DNA of 64,000 nucleotides. Source: Humitalea sp050632385. GTDB lineage: Bacteria; Pseudomonadota; Alphaproteobacteria; Acetobacterales; Acetobacteraceae. Every line of letters begins with the position of its first letter. Positions within the stretch are counted from its first letter, which is position 1. The position numbers and the translations under genes are program-made. The stretch spans positions 5,518,001 through 5,582,000 of the forward strand of contig NZ_CP192599.1 of assembly GCF_050632385.1 (NCBI RefSeq), in the 5' to 3' direction. A model generated the notes under the pieces. The model was given only the letters and a program-made list of their open reading frames with translations, ran no database searches and had not been told where the DNA came from. Below, one piece after another: positions 36,230 to 46,034 of this stretch.

Positions 36230-37674
36230 CAGGCCCGGTCGGCGTGCTCAAAGCGTGCCGCCGCCAGCGCATCCAGCAGCCGCACGCCAAAGCCGGTCGC
36301 CCCGGCGGGGCCGCGCCAATCGGCCTCCTCCCGCGATTCCACCCCGGCGATGTCCAGGTGGACCCAGGGGATGCCCTCGGCAAAATGCCGCAGGAAGGCG
36401 GCGGCGTGGCAGGCATCGGGTTGCAGCCTGCCCGTCGCGCATTGCCGCAGGTCGGCGATCTGGCTTTTCAGCGGTTCCTCGTGCCCGGCCGCGATGGGCA
36501 TGTGCCAGACCGCATCGCCTGTTGCCTCGCCAGCCGCGCCCACCTGGGCCAGCAGGGGTGGGTCAGTGCCGAACATGCCGGCGCGGTGGTGGCCAAGGGC
36601 GGTGACGATGCTGCCCGTCAGGGTCGCCAGGTCGACCAGGGCGGCGGGGTGTTCGTGCCGCACCGCCCAGGCCAGGGCATCGGCCAGGACCATGCGGCCC
36701 TCGGCATCGGTGTCGATGGTTTCGACCGTGCGGCCGGACAGGGTGCGGATGACGTCGCCCGGGCGCCAGGCGTTCGCGCCGGGCATGTTCTCGGCCAGGG
36801 CGAGTACGGCGGTCACGGGGGCGGGGGACTGGCGCAGCGCCAGGGCCAGCAGCGCGCCGGCGCAGGCGGCGGCACCCGCCATGTCGGCGCGCATGTCCTC
36901 CATGCCGGCGGCGGGTTTGATGCTGATGCCGCCGGTGTCGAAGGTCATGCCCTTGCCGACCAGCACCAGCGGATCGCCCCCGGCCGACCCGGCCCAACGC
37001 AGAATCGCCAGGCACGGCGGGTTCGCCGAGGCCTGGCCGACCGCCAGGATGGCCCCGGCACCGGCCTTGGCCAGGGCGTCGACCCCCAGGATGTCGACGG
37101 ACATCCCGAAGCGTTCCAGGCGCCGCAGCCGGGCGGCAAAACGCTCGGGCGTCAGGATATTGGCGGGTTCGGTGACCAGGGTGCGGCAGAAGCCGACCCC
37201 GGCCAGGACGGCCTGCATGGCCAAAAAATCTTCGGCCAGGTCGTCCGGGTCGCCGACATGCAGGATCAGCCGCGGCCGTTTTGGCAGCGGCGCCTTGCGC
37301 CGGATGGGGGGTGTCCAGGCGCGCAGGGCGGCGCCGGTCGCGACGGCGATGGCGTCGGCGGGGTCCAGCCCGCGCAGGTCCAGCGCGATGCGCCGTGCCG
37401 GGCCGTCAACCGGCGGCGGCGTGGCGTCGAGCAGCGCCATCGCCTCACCCCCCGCGCGTTCCCAGGCACTGGTCCCGGCCCCCGCCAGCACCAGGTCGGG
37501 GAAGCCGGGCGCCGAGACGCGCGCCACCTGCCCCGCAGCACCCAGAAACCCGGCGGCGGCGGCGACGTCGGCCAGCGCCGCCGGGATGGCGCCGGTGGCG
37601 ATCGGCAGCACGGTGGTGCGCCCCGGCTTGGGCGCATCGCCGCGCAGGCGCAGCCGGGGGATGCCGGTTTTCAC
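36229..37674 (-). CDS. M17 leucyl-aminopeptidase-family protein
   Basis: A 481-residue M17 metallopeptidase, a paralogue of the next gene. The catalytic core keeps VGKGMTFDTGGISIKPAAGMEDMRADM (metal-binding Lys/Asp) and the signature NT/DTDAEGRMVLAD with LTGSIVTALG. The N-terminal domain is shorter and diverged. It sits 6 bases after the upstream pepA and is coupled to holC. It may have different peptide specificity; this is inference. Confidence 0.85.
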   Translation of the reverse strand: MKTGIPRLRLRGDAPKPGRTTVLPIATGAIPAALADVAAAAGFLGAAGQVARVSAPGFPDLVLAGAGTSAWERAGGEAMALLDATPPPVDGPARRIALDLRGLDPADAIAVATGAALRAWTPPIRRKAPLPKRPRLILHVGDPDDLAEDFLAMQAVLAGVGFCRTLVTEPANILTPERFAARLRRLERFGMSVDILGVDALAKAGAGAILAVGQASANPPCLAILRWAGSAGGDPLVLVGKGMTFDTGGISIKPAAGMEDMRADMAGAAACAGALLALALRQSPAPVTAVLALAENMPGANAWRPGDVIRTLSGRTVETIDTDAEGRMVLADALAWAVRHEHPAALVDLATLTGSIVTALGHHRAGMFGTDPPLLAQVGAAGEATGDAVWHMPIAAGHEEPLKSQIADLRQCATGRLQPDACHAAAFLRHFAEGIPWVHLDIAGVESREEADWRGPAGATGFGVRLLDALAAARFEHADRA

Positions 37675-37680
37675 GGGGCG

Positions 37681-39159
37681 TCAGGCGTCCTCGTCATGAT
37701 CCGCGACCAGCCGGTCCAGCAGCCGCACGCCATAGGCGGTGGCCCCCTTGGGGATGGTCGGCGCGTCCTTGCTGCTCCAGGCGGTGCCGGCGATGTCCAG
37801 GTGCGCCCAGGGGGTGCCGGGTTCGATGAAGCGCTGGATGAACTGGGCGGCGGTGATGCTGCCGCCGGCACGGCCGCCGCCGATGTTCTTCATGTCGGCG
37901 ATGTCGGATTTCAGCCCCTTGTCATAGGCCTCGCCCAGCGGCATCCGCCACACCGCCTCACCAGTCACCAGCCCCGCCGCCGTCAGTTTTTGCGCCAGCT
38001 CGTCATTGTTGCTGAACAGCCCGGCATGTTCGTGGCCGAGGGCGACGATGATCGCGCCCGTCAGGGTCGCCAGGTCGACGATGTATTTCGGCGCGAACTG
38101 CTTTTGCGCATACCAAAGCACGTCGGCCAGGACGAGGCGGCCCTCGGCGTCGGTGTTCAGCACTTCGATCGTCTGGCCGGAGGCGCTGGTGACCACGTCA
38201 CCCGGGCGTTGGGCGGTGCCGGACGGCATGTTCTCGACCAGCCCGACCAGGCCGACCGCATCGACCTTCGCCTTGCGGCCGGCCAGCGCCGCCATCAGGC
38301 CGATGACGCAGCCGGCGCCGGCCATGTCCCACTTCATGTCCTCCATGCCGCCGGCCGGCTTGATGCTGATGCCGCCGGTGTCGAAGGTGACGCCCTTGCC
38401 CACGAAGCAGACCGGCGGCGTGCCCTTCTTCTTGGTCCCGTGCCAGCGCATGACGACCATGCGGGCCTCGATCTCCGAGCCCATCGCGACGCCGAGCAGC
38501 GCGCCGAAGCCGAGCTTCTTCATCTCCTTCGGGCCGAGGATTTCCACCTCGACGCCGAGCTTGGTCAGCGCCTTGCAGCGTTCGGCCATTTCGACCGGGT
38601 GCAGCACGTTCGGCGGTTCGGCGACGAGTTCGCGGCTGAGGAAGACGCCATCGGCGACGGCGCGCAGCGGCGCCCAGGCGGATTTGGCGGCCGGGACGCC
38701 GGAGGTCGCGATGGCGATCTTTTCCGCCTTCGGCTTGTCCTCGGGCTTCTGGGTGGTGCGGTATTTGTCGAAGCGCCAGGCGCGCAGGGTCAGGCCCATG
38801 GCGATGCGCGCGGCCTCGGCCGGGGTCAGCGTGTCGGCGGCGATCGTGACGTCGGTCGCGGAGGAGACGGCGGGCCAGGCGGTGCCGCCGGCGGCCTCCA
38901 GCGCTTCCGGCGTCACGTCGGCGGGTTTGCCGAGGCCGACCAGGACCACCCGCGCCAGCCCGGCGCCGGGGGCGTAGAGCGTCGTGGTCTGGGCCTTGCG
39001 GCCGGTGAAGGCGGCGGCCTCGATCCCGCGCGCGATGGCGCCGGAGGTCGCGGCATCGGCATCGGCCGCGAGGCCGGTCAGGGCAACGCCTTCGGGCACC
39101 AGCAGCACGAGCGCGCCGCCACGGGGCAGGGTGGGCTTGATGAAGGCGATCTCGGGCAT
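37681..39159 (-). CDS. pepA: Leucyl aminopeptidase PepA
   Basis: A 492-residue cytosolic M17 aminopeptidase, removing N-terminal residues with two divalent metal ions. The metal ligands are in FVGKGVTFDTGGISIKPAGG, MEDMKWDM and the signature NTDAEGRLVLAD. Standard length and complete domains. It is the first gene of a minus-strand group (pepA-M17 paralogue-holC) and is divergent from tsaC. Confidence 0.93.
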   Translation of the reverse strand: MPEIAFIKPTLPRGGALVLLVPEGVALTGLAADADAATSGAIARGIEAAAFTGRKAQTTTLYAPGAGLARVVLVGLGKPADVTPEALEAAGGTAWPAVSSATDVTIAADTLTPAEAARIAMGLTLRAWRFDKYRTTQKPEDKPKAEKIAIATSGVPAAKSAWAPLRAVADGVFLSRELVAEPPNVLHPVEMAERCKALTKLGVEVEILGPKEMKKLGFGALLGVAMGSEIEARMVVMRWHGTKKKGTPPVCFVGKGVTFDTGGISIKPAGGMEDMKWDMAGAGCVIGLMAALAGRKAKVDAVGLVGLVENMPSGTAQRPGDVVTSASGQTIEVLNTDAEGRLVLADVLWYAQKQFAPKYIVDLATLTGAIIVALGHEHAGLFSNNDELAQKLTAAGLVTGEAVWRMPLGEAYDKGLKSDIADMKNIGGGRAGGSITAAQFIQRFIEPGTPWAHLDIAGTAWSSKDAPTIPKGATAYGVRLLDRLVADHDEDA

Positions 39160-39264
39160 TTGGCACTCCGGGGGCGGCTGGCTGTTGGGCGCAGTCTAGC
39201 GGAGCGCCACGGCACAGGAAGGGGCGGGGTCGCCGTGCGCCGCGCGCGCGCGTATGCAGCGCCC

Positions 39265-40239
39265 ATGATGACCCTGACGCTATCGCCCGGCCAGATCGAC
39301 GAAGCGGCGGCGCTGTTGCGCGGCGGCGCGCTGGTCGGCTTCCCGACCGAGACCGTCTATGGCCTCGGCGCCGACGCGCGCAACGCGACCGCCGTCGCGG
39401 GGATTTTCAGCGCCAAGGGCCGGCCGCATTTCAACCCGCTGATCTGCCATTTGCCGGATGCCGATGCGGCCTTTGCCGAGGTTTTGCCCGACGACCGTGC
39501 CCGCGCGTTGGCTGCCGCCTTCTGGCCCGGCCCGCTGTCGCTGGTGCTGCCGCGCCGCGCGGATTGCCGGGTGGACCTGCTGGCCGGGGCGGGGCTGGAC
39601 ACGCTGGCCGTGCGGGTGCCGGACCATCCCATGGCGCTGGCGCTGCTGCGCGCAGCGGGGGTGCCGGTCGCGGCCCCTTCGGCCAACCGGTCGGGTGAGG
39701 TTTCGCCGACCACGGCGGCGCATGTGCTGCAGGGCCTGGGCGGGCGCATCGCCGCGGTGCTGGATGGCGGACCCTGCGCCGTGGGGCTGGAAAGTGCCGT
39801 GCTGGACCTGACCGGGCGGCAGGCCGTGCTGCTGCGCCCGGGGGGCGTGGCGGCGGAGGCGATCGAGGCGGTGATCGGCCCCGTCGGCCGCCCGCTGCCG
39901 CTGTCCGCCGCCGAGGCCAGCCGGTCGCTGCGCAGCCCGGGGATGATGCTGTCGCACTACGCCCCCAGCCTGCCTGTCCGGCTGATGGCCGGCGACGTTG
40001 GCGCGGAGGAGGCGCTGCTGGCTTTTGGTCCGCCGCTGCCTGGTGCGGGGGCCGTCTGGCAATTGAGCGAGGCGGGCGATGTGGTCGAGGCCGCGACCCG
40101 TTTGTTTGCCGGGCTGCGCTGGCTGGATGCGGAGGGCGCGCGGCGCGGCCTGTCGGGCATCGCCGCGATGCCGGTGCCGGACCACGGGCTGGGGGCTGCG
40201 ATCAACGACCGCCTGGCCCGCGCGGCGGCGCCACGCTGA
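39265..40239 (+). CDS. tsaC: Threonylcarbamoyl-AMP synthase (Sua5/TsaC)
   Basis: A 324-residue Sua5-type enzyme making threonylcarbamoyl-AMP for the universal t6A modification of tRNA. The YrdC core (about 5-190) shows GFPTETVYGLGADA, KGRPHFNPLICHL and APSANRSGEVSPTTA. A C-terminal Sua5 extension holds SPGMMLSHYAP. Two ATGs at 39265 and 39268 differ by one codon. It is the last intact backbone gene before the accessory region. Confidence 0.92.
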   Translation: MMTLTLSPGQIDEAAALLRGGALVGFPTETVYGLGADARNATAVAGIFSAKGRPHFNPLICHLPDADAAFAEVLPDDRARALAAAFWPGPLSLVLPRRADCRVDLLAGAGLDTLAVRVPDHPMALALLRAAGVPVAAPSANRSGEVSPTTAAHVLQGLGGRIAAVLDGGPCAVGLESAVLDLTGRQAVLLRPGGVAAEAIEAVIGPVGRPLPLSAAEASRSLRSPGMMLSHYAPSLPVRLMAGDVGAEEALLAFGPPLPGAGAVWQLSEAGDVVEAATRLFAGLRWLDAEGARRGLSGIAAMPVPDHGLGAAINDRLARAAAPR

Positions 40240-40445
40240 AACGGCTTGGATGTCTGGTCCCGGCATTTGGTGGGTTGGGTCAAGATTGCATGGGGTTGGC
40301 TCGGCTGCACAGGTTTTGCAGGTGGGCTCGTCGGGCGTGAGGCCTTTGGGGGTCGAACAATCCGTTGCCTGACTTCGACAGCAGAGAGATAAAATAGTCC
40401 CTATCGCGGCGCGCGAGCCCTCTCCCCCAAACCGTCATGAGGCAT

Positions 40446-40760
40446 TCAAAGCGCGAATCCTGGAGCGGTCATCATCGCTACGCGGTTGGCTTCATGATGT
40501 AGCAGCGGGCGCACGCGGGCCGCGCGGATATGCTGCCGCAAAATCTCCTCGGCCTTGGGGAAACGCCGCGCTTCCGGCGCGGCCATGATCGCCAGATGGT
40601 CGTTCCACGGCGTGTCGTCCACAACCGGCCCAAACCCATCAAGGCCGCGCTTGAGCCCGGTCTTGTCAAAGATCGTAACGAGGCTGTGGCTCAGGACGGT
40701 ATTTTCCACGAAGCTCGCCAGGGATCCGACGCCGGAGGCCCCGGCAGCCAGCGTTGAGCT
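40446..40760 (-). pseudogene. Remnant of a GntR/FCD-type regulator
   Basis: The C-terminal ~100 residues of an FCD-domain regulator: LASFVENTVLSHSLVTIFDK, DDTPWNDHLAIMAA and AEEILRQHIRAARVRPLLHH. The winged-helix half is missing; upstream sequence is not homologous. The frame has no start codon at the homologous beginning. It marks decay immediately after the backbone block. Confidence 0.55.
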
Positions 40761-42121
40761 GTGTCAGGCAGGGCAGGCGAGGCATGCCTTCTCTCCCCAG
40801 TGCAGTGGGCCTGTGGGGTAGCGCTTCGGCAACGCCTTGATTTGCCTTCTGTCCCTGGAGTTTCCTCATGGGGACGTTTCGCTGGCGGTGGACGCAGTCA
40901 GCTGCGAACGCGTCTCTGCACCGCGACGCCCGCTTTTCCCTGTTCCGTGCCGATAACAGGGATTTTGGAGGCGTTTCAGCCTTGGGTGACTCATCGCGGG
41001 CCTTTAAGCCACTGATAAGACGTGTCTGTACCTGAGAAAGTGGGCAAAGCCCCGGCTGAATAACAGGGAAGCTATGACGCGATATCAGGCTGTTTTCAGC
41101 GGCCGATTATCAAATCGCGTGGATCTTGGAGTGAAATTTGCGGGATTTCTCAGCCGAGCCGGGATGGAGACACCGAATTCCGGGACGGCAAGGTTTCGTT
41201 CTGGGATGTGGGAGCCGTCGTGTGGGATGGTGAAGGCATCTCATGAGATGCGGATCGGCCAATCTGTCCTGACCTGCGGCCTCTTCTGGGAAATCGGATC
41301 GAGAATGGGGATGGATCTGCTTTGCCAGGGATGCGAGCCAGGCGAAGGTCTTTGATCCGGGCGAGTTCGTGCTGCTTTCTGCTGGTGGAGCATGCGCCGA
41401 AGGTGCTGATCGTGCTGCGCGCCTTGTGCGAGCGGCGCGACGAGCCGCCGAAAGTGGCGTGATGGATGCCCGCCGTGCTGGGGCACCGCTTAGGACGCTC
41501 ACACAAGCCGGTGTCGTCTCGGCGGGGGCATTCAGATCATCCGGCGCGTTTCACTGGCGTCTTAGATACTCTTATTTCGCCTTACGGGGCATCCTAGCCG
41601 GGCGTCATCGCTCCCAACGAGTCTGTCCCGGCTGGCACCTTCCGAGGGAGGCTTCCACCAAACGCCCCCGTAGGGTGACGGGCGTCAGGGGGCACCAGAC
41701 ACCGGTGGTGACCATTCAGCCTCGTCGGGGCGTATGCCAAAGAGACGGGCGGAGCCACCGCATCTTGCCATGGTGCATTCTAATGCAGGCGTCCCACAGC
41801 CACCATGACCGCGCCCAGTGACGTCTAGTCGTTAGCACGCCCGGTTTCCAGCGCTTAGTGAGGGAGCACCGGCATGCGGTTCACCGCCGCGCGCGTGGTT
41901 CAGCGTCCGCACAGCCGACGCGAAGGTCCTCCGGACTTTGCTGCCAACGGGTCTGCCGGGTCCATCAGCGACGCTCGCGTGGGGTCCCCCTGATAGCCGG
42001 GTGGCGCCTGAAAAGCGTCCCCGAACGTCTCCACTTCGACCGAGGCGGGTGCGTACTCCCCCAATATCACGAAGGGGGGCTGATGCGCCTTAGCCCTGTG
42101 GGCGCCGGTATCGGTAACGGT
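40761..42121. other. Non-coding or decayed stretch
   Basis: No convincing gene in 1.36 kb. The open frames are short, Arg/Ser-rich and change strand, which indicates chance frames. One 43-codon frame (41331-41462, +) ends in EHAPKVLIVLRALCERRDEP and looks more protein-like, perhaps the tail of a lost gene. Several GC-rich inverted repeats are present from about 41,500 on. Confidence 0.45.
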
Positions 42122-42442
42122 GGATGTCGCCAGCAGGGATAGCTATGCTGACGCTGTAGTCAGGTCCACGGTGTCGTTTCGTGGCTGAACATCCCGCCCT
42201 GGTAGCGGGACTTTGGTGAAGGTCGTTGCGCCCCCTTCCTGGCTACCTCGTTCCTGCACCCCGAACGTAGATCGCATGCCTGACCGGAACCGCCCCGTTT
42301 CGGTCGCATCTGATGCGCCTGGATGTCCCGGCGGGGATACCTATGCTGACGCTGTAGCCAGGTCCACGGTGTCGTTTCGTGGCTGGGCAGCCCGCCCTGG
42401 TAGCGGGAACCTGGTGGAGGGAGTTGCGCCCCCTTCCTGGCT
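42122..42442. repeat. Direct repeat pair A/B, ~122 bp units, spacing ~198 bp
   Basis: Two ~122-bp copies, at 42122-42244 and 42321-42442, are highly similar. They share CTATGCTGACGCTGTAG, CCACGGTGTCGTTTCGTGGC, a hairpin around CCCGCCCTGGTAGCGGG and CGCCCCCTTCCTGGCT. Reading frames across them are antisense shadows with little protein character, so a structured RNA or recombination element is more likely. Confidence 0.6.
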
Positions 42443-42514
42443 GCAGTCTCGCGCAGCCGGAAGTTTGGTTGTGATGCACCAACCATCTGCTGCATCATGC
42501 GCTCGGCGCGCCGC

Positions 42515-42810
42515 GACACGGTGTTATTCTCCCTGCCGTTGGACCGCTCTCGGGCGGGACCGCTATGTGGGGTTCGCGGGAGGCCCCACCGGCGCGCCAC
42601 TTCCTCCTTCAAAAGCGGTTTCAGTGGCCATTTAGACCCGTTCAAGATGCCTCCGATCCTAGCCCGGGCATGCTGGCTAGCCCTCTTCTGAAGCGCTACG
42701 GTGTCCCTGACGGGTTGTGACGAGGCGATATTCTCCCGACCTCAGGACCGCCTTCGGGCGGGTTCATATTGTGGGGTTCACTGGGAGGCCCCACCATCCC
42801 GTCGCTTCCC
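42515..42810. repeat. Direct repeat pair C/D, ~90 bp units, spacing ~204 bp
   Basis: Two copies near 42515-42605 and 42719-42810 share TATTCTCCC, CGGGCGGG and the stretch TGTGGGGTTC...GGAGGCCCCACC, which can fold into a hairpin. The units differ from the A/B pair but have a similar offset, suggesting a duplicated block of about 200 bp of mixed composition. Confidence 0.55.
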
Positions 42811-42827
42811 CCGCGCAATCACGTCAC

Positions 42828-42998
42828 TCAAGGCGTCACGATCAATTCCGCCGTGCCCCGCGACACGTTCGAGGCGCCGGCCGCATCACGATCCGCATTC
42901 ACGACACGCAATCCCGCCGCCTCCAGCAAGGGGGGCACAAGCAGCTGCGTCGGCGTCACATTCAGCGGTTCGCGATTGTCCTGCGTGAAGTTCATCAT
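42828..42998 (-). pseudogene. Fragment of Mu-like major head protein gpT
   Basis: Fifty-six codons ending in a stop: MMNFTQDNREPLNVTPTQLL followed by VPPLLEAAGLRVVNADRDAA and SNVSRGTAELIVTP. This matches the C-terminal part of the Mu-like prophage major head subunit gpT (the L-x-V-x-P-T-x-L-x-V-P-P segment). The N-terminal two thirds and all neighbouring head genes are absent. It is a prophage relic. Confidence 0.6.
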
Positions 42999-43746
42999 GG
43001 ATCGGGCTGGTGAACCTAACCTACAACGTCCGCCGGTTTGTCTGGCTCAGCGGGGAGGACGTGCCCGCGTACGGGCTGCGTGCCCGGCAGTGGGGGCTGT
43101 CCCGCCCCGGTCGACCTACTGCGCGCCGCGCCGTCTCACGGCATCACCACCGCCAAGCATCGGTGCCGTCAAAATGCCGAACGAAACAGTGTTCTTGGAG
43201 GTGTCCGACTACGTTTCCATTACGCTCAGTCTTCCGAGCATTTCAACATGCCAGCGGTGAGTGTCACCGTCCGGCAGTTGGTGCGGAACGCCGCCGGCCT
43301 GCCTTCGCCAGGCCTTATAGGAATTCCCGAGTAGGCGGGCGGGTACGCAGTTGCGTGGCTTGGCGATGATGCTTCCGCGGCAGGTCGGTGGCCGTACGAA
43401 GCCCGGCTGGGTAGCCGCCTCGGTATTCGCTTAAGAGGGCACTTCTTAGACTACGAGGCTCGGCTCTTAAGCATTGCGCGGAAGCGCCCTCTGAAAAGTT
43501 ATTTTTGGCCGCATCTGTGATAGAGGCGCACGATGACTAAGGCGGATGTTGTAGAACCTCACAAATAGTTTCGATAAACTAATATACTATTAAATGTATC
43601 TTCAGATATATAGAATAATAAGGCCTGATAGGATCTTAAGAGGCGTCTAAGAGAAAATACATTTATAGTATTGACGTGTTTGCCGCCTCCCACACGCCGC
43701 GCTAGCCAGTTTGCCGTTCGCAACACTGGACAGGCGGGAGCAGGCG
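42999..43746. other. Non-coding stretch with AT-rich segment before the methyltransferase
   Basis: No recognisable gene. From about 43,490 to 43,680 the base composition drops to strongly AT-rich (for example around 43,570-43,680), unlike the rest of the window. This is probably the promoter region of the methyltransferase gene and a sign of foreign origin. Confidence 0.45.
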
Positions 43747-45084
43747 ATGAGTGGTCATGGCACGAGGACAATGAATTACAGGCCCGTGGACAGCCTGAAA
43801 CCCGCAAAGCGCAATCCACGCACCCATAGCCGCAAGCAAGTCCGCCAGATCGCGGACTCGATCAAGCGCTTCGGCTTCACCAATCCGGTGCTGATTGACG
43901 ACGATGGCGGCATTGTCGCTGGTCACGGCCGGGTCGCCGCGGCGAAGCTGCTCGGGCTCGATGCCGTGCCGGTGGTGCCCTTGGGTGACCTGACCGCCAA
44001 AGAGCGCCAAGCCTACGCCCTGGCCGACAACAAGCTGGCCCTCAATGCCGGCTGGGACCAGGAGCTGTTGGCCGTCGAGTTCCAGGAGCTGATCGATGCG
44101 GGCTTTGAGTTGGAGCTGACCGGCTTCAGCCTGGCTGAGGTGGATTTCACACTTGATCTGGCCAGCCAGAACCGCCCTGGCAAAGATGATTCCGCGGCCG
44201 ACCACATTCCCAACACATCGGAGCATGCGGTCTCCCGGTCTGGCGACTTATGGCGCCTGGGTCGCCATCAGCTGTTCTGCGGCGATGCTCGGGATGCGTC
44301 TCACTATGACCGCCTGATGCAGGGCAGGGAGGTCGGCCTCGTCTTCACCGACCCGCCCTACAACGTCCCCATCGACGGCCACGTCAGCGGCCTGGGACGT
44401 GTACGCCATCGAGAGTTCGCCATGGGGGTGGGTGAGATGGCGGAGGAGGAGTTCAGCCGGTTCCTGGCCTCCGCCCTGGCCAATATGGCCGGGCATTGCC
44501 GCGACGGCGCCATCCTCTACGTCTGCATGGACTGGCGGCACCTACAGGAGCTGTCGGTCGCGGGCCGGCAGACCGGTCTCGAGCTCAAAAACCTCTGCGT
44601 CTGGAACAAAACCAACGGCGGCATGGGCAGCTTCTATCGCTCGAAGCATGAGCTCATTTTTGTCTTCAAGCATGGCACGGCACCGCATGTGAACAGCTTC
44701 GGTCTCGGCGACACGGGCCGCTACCGCACGAACGTCTGGGACTATCCCGGCATCAGCAGCATCGGGCCGGGTCGCGCGTCGGAACAGGCCATGCATCCGA
44801 CAGTCAAGCCCGTGGCCCTGGTGGCGGATGCGATCCGCGACTGTTCGCGTCGCGGCGACGATGTGCTCGACCCCTTTGCGGGGTCTGGCACGACGCTGAT
44901 CGCGGCACAGATGACGGGGCGTGTCGCGCACCTCATCGAGTATGACCCAGCCTACTGCGACACCATCATCCGGCGCTTCGAGGGCTTTACGGGCAAGGAG
45001 GCGATCCTCGCGGACGGAACTGAGACCTTCGAGGCGATCTCCGCCAGCCGGTTGAGTGACCCATTGTCGCGGAGGAGCCCATGA
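43747..45084 (+). CDS. DNA methyltransferase with N-terminal ParB-like domain
   Basis: A 445-residue protein. The first ~110 residues form a ParB/sulfiredoxin-like domain (RNPRTHSRKQVRQIADSIKR, DDDGGIVAGHGRVAAAKLLG). The rest is a beta-class N6-adenine/N4-cytosine methyltransferase with FTDPPYNVP (motif IV) and LDPFAGSGTTLIAA (motif I). No restriction partner is adjacent, so it is an orphan enzyme of a type common in prophages and integrative elements. The ATG at 43747 follows GGGAG by six bases. The stop overlaps the next start (ATGA). Confidence 0.88.
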   Translation: MSGHGTRTMNYRPVDSLKPAKRNPRTHSRKQVRQIADSIKRFGFTNPVLIDDDGGIVAGHGRVAAAKLLGLDAVPVVPLGDLTAKERQAYALADNKLALNAGWDQELLAVEFQELIDAGFELELTGFSLAEVDFTLDLASQNRPGKDDSAADHIPNTSEHAVSRSGDLWRLGRHQLFCGDARDASHYDRLMQGREVGLVFTDPPYNVPIDGHVSGLGRVRHREFAMGVGEMAEEEFSRFLASALANMAGHCRDGAILYVCMDWRHLQELSVAGRQTGLELKNLCVWNKTNGGMGSFYRSKHELIFVFKHGTAPHVNSFGLGDTGRYRTNVWDYPGISSIGPGRASEQAMHPTVKPVALVADAIRDCSRRGDDVLDPFAGSGTTLIAAQMTGRVAHLIEYDPAYCDTIIRRFEGFTGKEAILADGTETFEAISASRLSDPLSRRSP

Positions 45085-45974
45085 GCGCCGGTGAGGACGA
45101 TCCTGAGGATCAGGCCGCGGGTTACGCCCGCCCGCCGAAGACCGGTCAGTTTCGTAAGGGCCAATCCGGAAATCCGCGTGGGCGTCCGCCAAAAATCGCG
45201 GCGCGTCCTGAGCTTGTGGCCGCCCGGTACCCTACGCGCGAAGCGCTGCGTGCGGAGGCGGCCCGACTCATCGCGGTGACCGATGCCTCCGGGCGCCAAA
45301 CAATTTCAATCCGGGAGGCGGTCATCCGGTCCCTCTCCCTGGCCGCGATGCGCGGTGGGATATTGGCGCAGCGGACGATGCTGCAGCTGGCCAGCGACGA
45401 GGATGCGCGGTTTCACGAGGAGCGGAGGGAGAGCTTCAAGTTTTGGGAGGACTATCAGACAAACGCCAGGGCAAAGATCGAGGCCGCGCGTAGGGCGGGT
45501 GAGGCCGACGTGGAGTTCCTTCCGCACCCTGACGACATCGAGCTCGACCCTTGGAGTCTCGAGGTGCGGATCCCAGGCGCCCTCAATGAGGAGGGACGCG
45601 CGACAGAGAAGACAGCTGAGGCACTTCAGGACCTCGGCTACGAAATGATGATATACACCGACGAGGACAACAGCCTGCCAGACAAGCAGGGCGAAGAAGG
45701 AAAGCTTGGACTTTACTTAGCGCTCCACCTCATAGGGCACTTCAATTTACCGCCGCGTCTCCGTCGATCGGGAGCATCGTACGAGAAACATATCCAGGCT
45801 ATGTCGGCGCAGGGGACAAAGGCCTGGGGTGACGACCTCGAACGCCGCTGCGGCGCCGCGCAGATTCCCTTCATTCGCTGGCCAGAAAAATCGAAGCTAC
45901 CGACTATTCCCCTATCGAAGCTCAGGATCAAATGGGGCGATGATCTGGCTGTTCACAAGCGACCGCGTGCCTAG
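45081..45974 (+). CDS. DUF5681-domain protein
   Basis: A 297-residue protein opening with the DUF5681 signature: RPPKTGQFRKGQSGNPRGRP, about 20 residues in. This domain is typical of proteins next to phage or integrative-element methylases and terminases; its role is unknown. The remainder is charged and partly helical. It is translationally coupled to the methyltransferase. The 3' end lies next to an IS256 remnant, so the last residues may have been altered. Confidence 0.75.
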   Translation: MSAGEDDPEDQAAGYARPPKTGQFRKGQSGNPRGRPPKIAARPELVAARYPTREALRAEAARLIAVTDASGRQTISIREAVIRSLSLAAMRGGILAQRTMLQLASDEDARFHEERRESFKFWEDYQTNARAKIEAARRAGEADVEFLPHPDDIELDPWSLEVRIPGALNEEGRATEKTAEALQDLGYEMMIYTDEDNSLPDKQGEEGKLGLYLALHLIGHFNLPPRLRRSGASYEKHIQAMSAQGTKAWGDDLERRCGAAQIPFIRWPEKSKLPTIPLSKLRIKWGDDLAVHKRPRA

Positions 45975-46034
45975 CAGATCGTGTCCCATCGCGTGGTGTA
46001 GGAGCGATGATTCTCAGCGGGCTGGCCCGCCGCG

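Noticed and set aside
36244..39264. Long plus-strand frame upstream of tsaC
   Set aside because: Only the part from 39265 is family-like; the rest is antisense to two aminopeptidase genes.
42133..42444. CRISPR array suggested by repeats
   Set aside because: There are only two ~122-bp units with diverged sequence and a single ~76-bp gap; the repeat length and number do not fit CRISPR, and no cas genes are present.
42160..42645. Minus-strand 161-codon gene over the direct repeats
   Set aside because: Its internal repeats follow the DNA repeats and its composition is not protein-like; it is better explained as non-coding repeat.
40240..43746. tRNA gene as island attachment site
   Set aside because: No cloverleaf-like sequence or tRNA 3' end was seen next to tsaC or elsewhere in this stretch.
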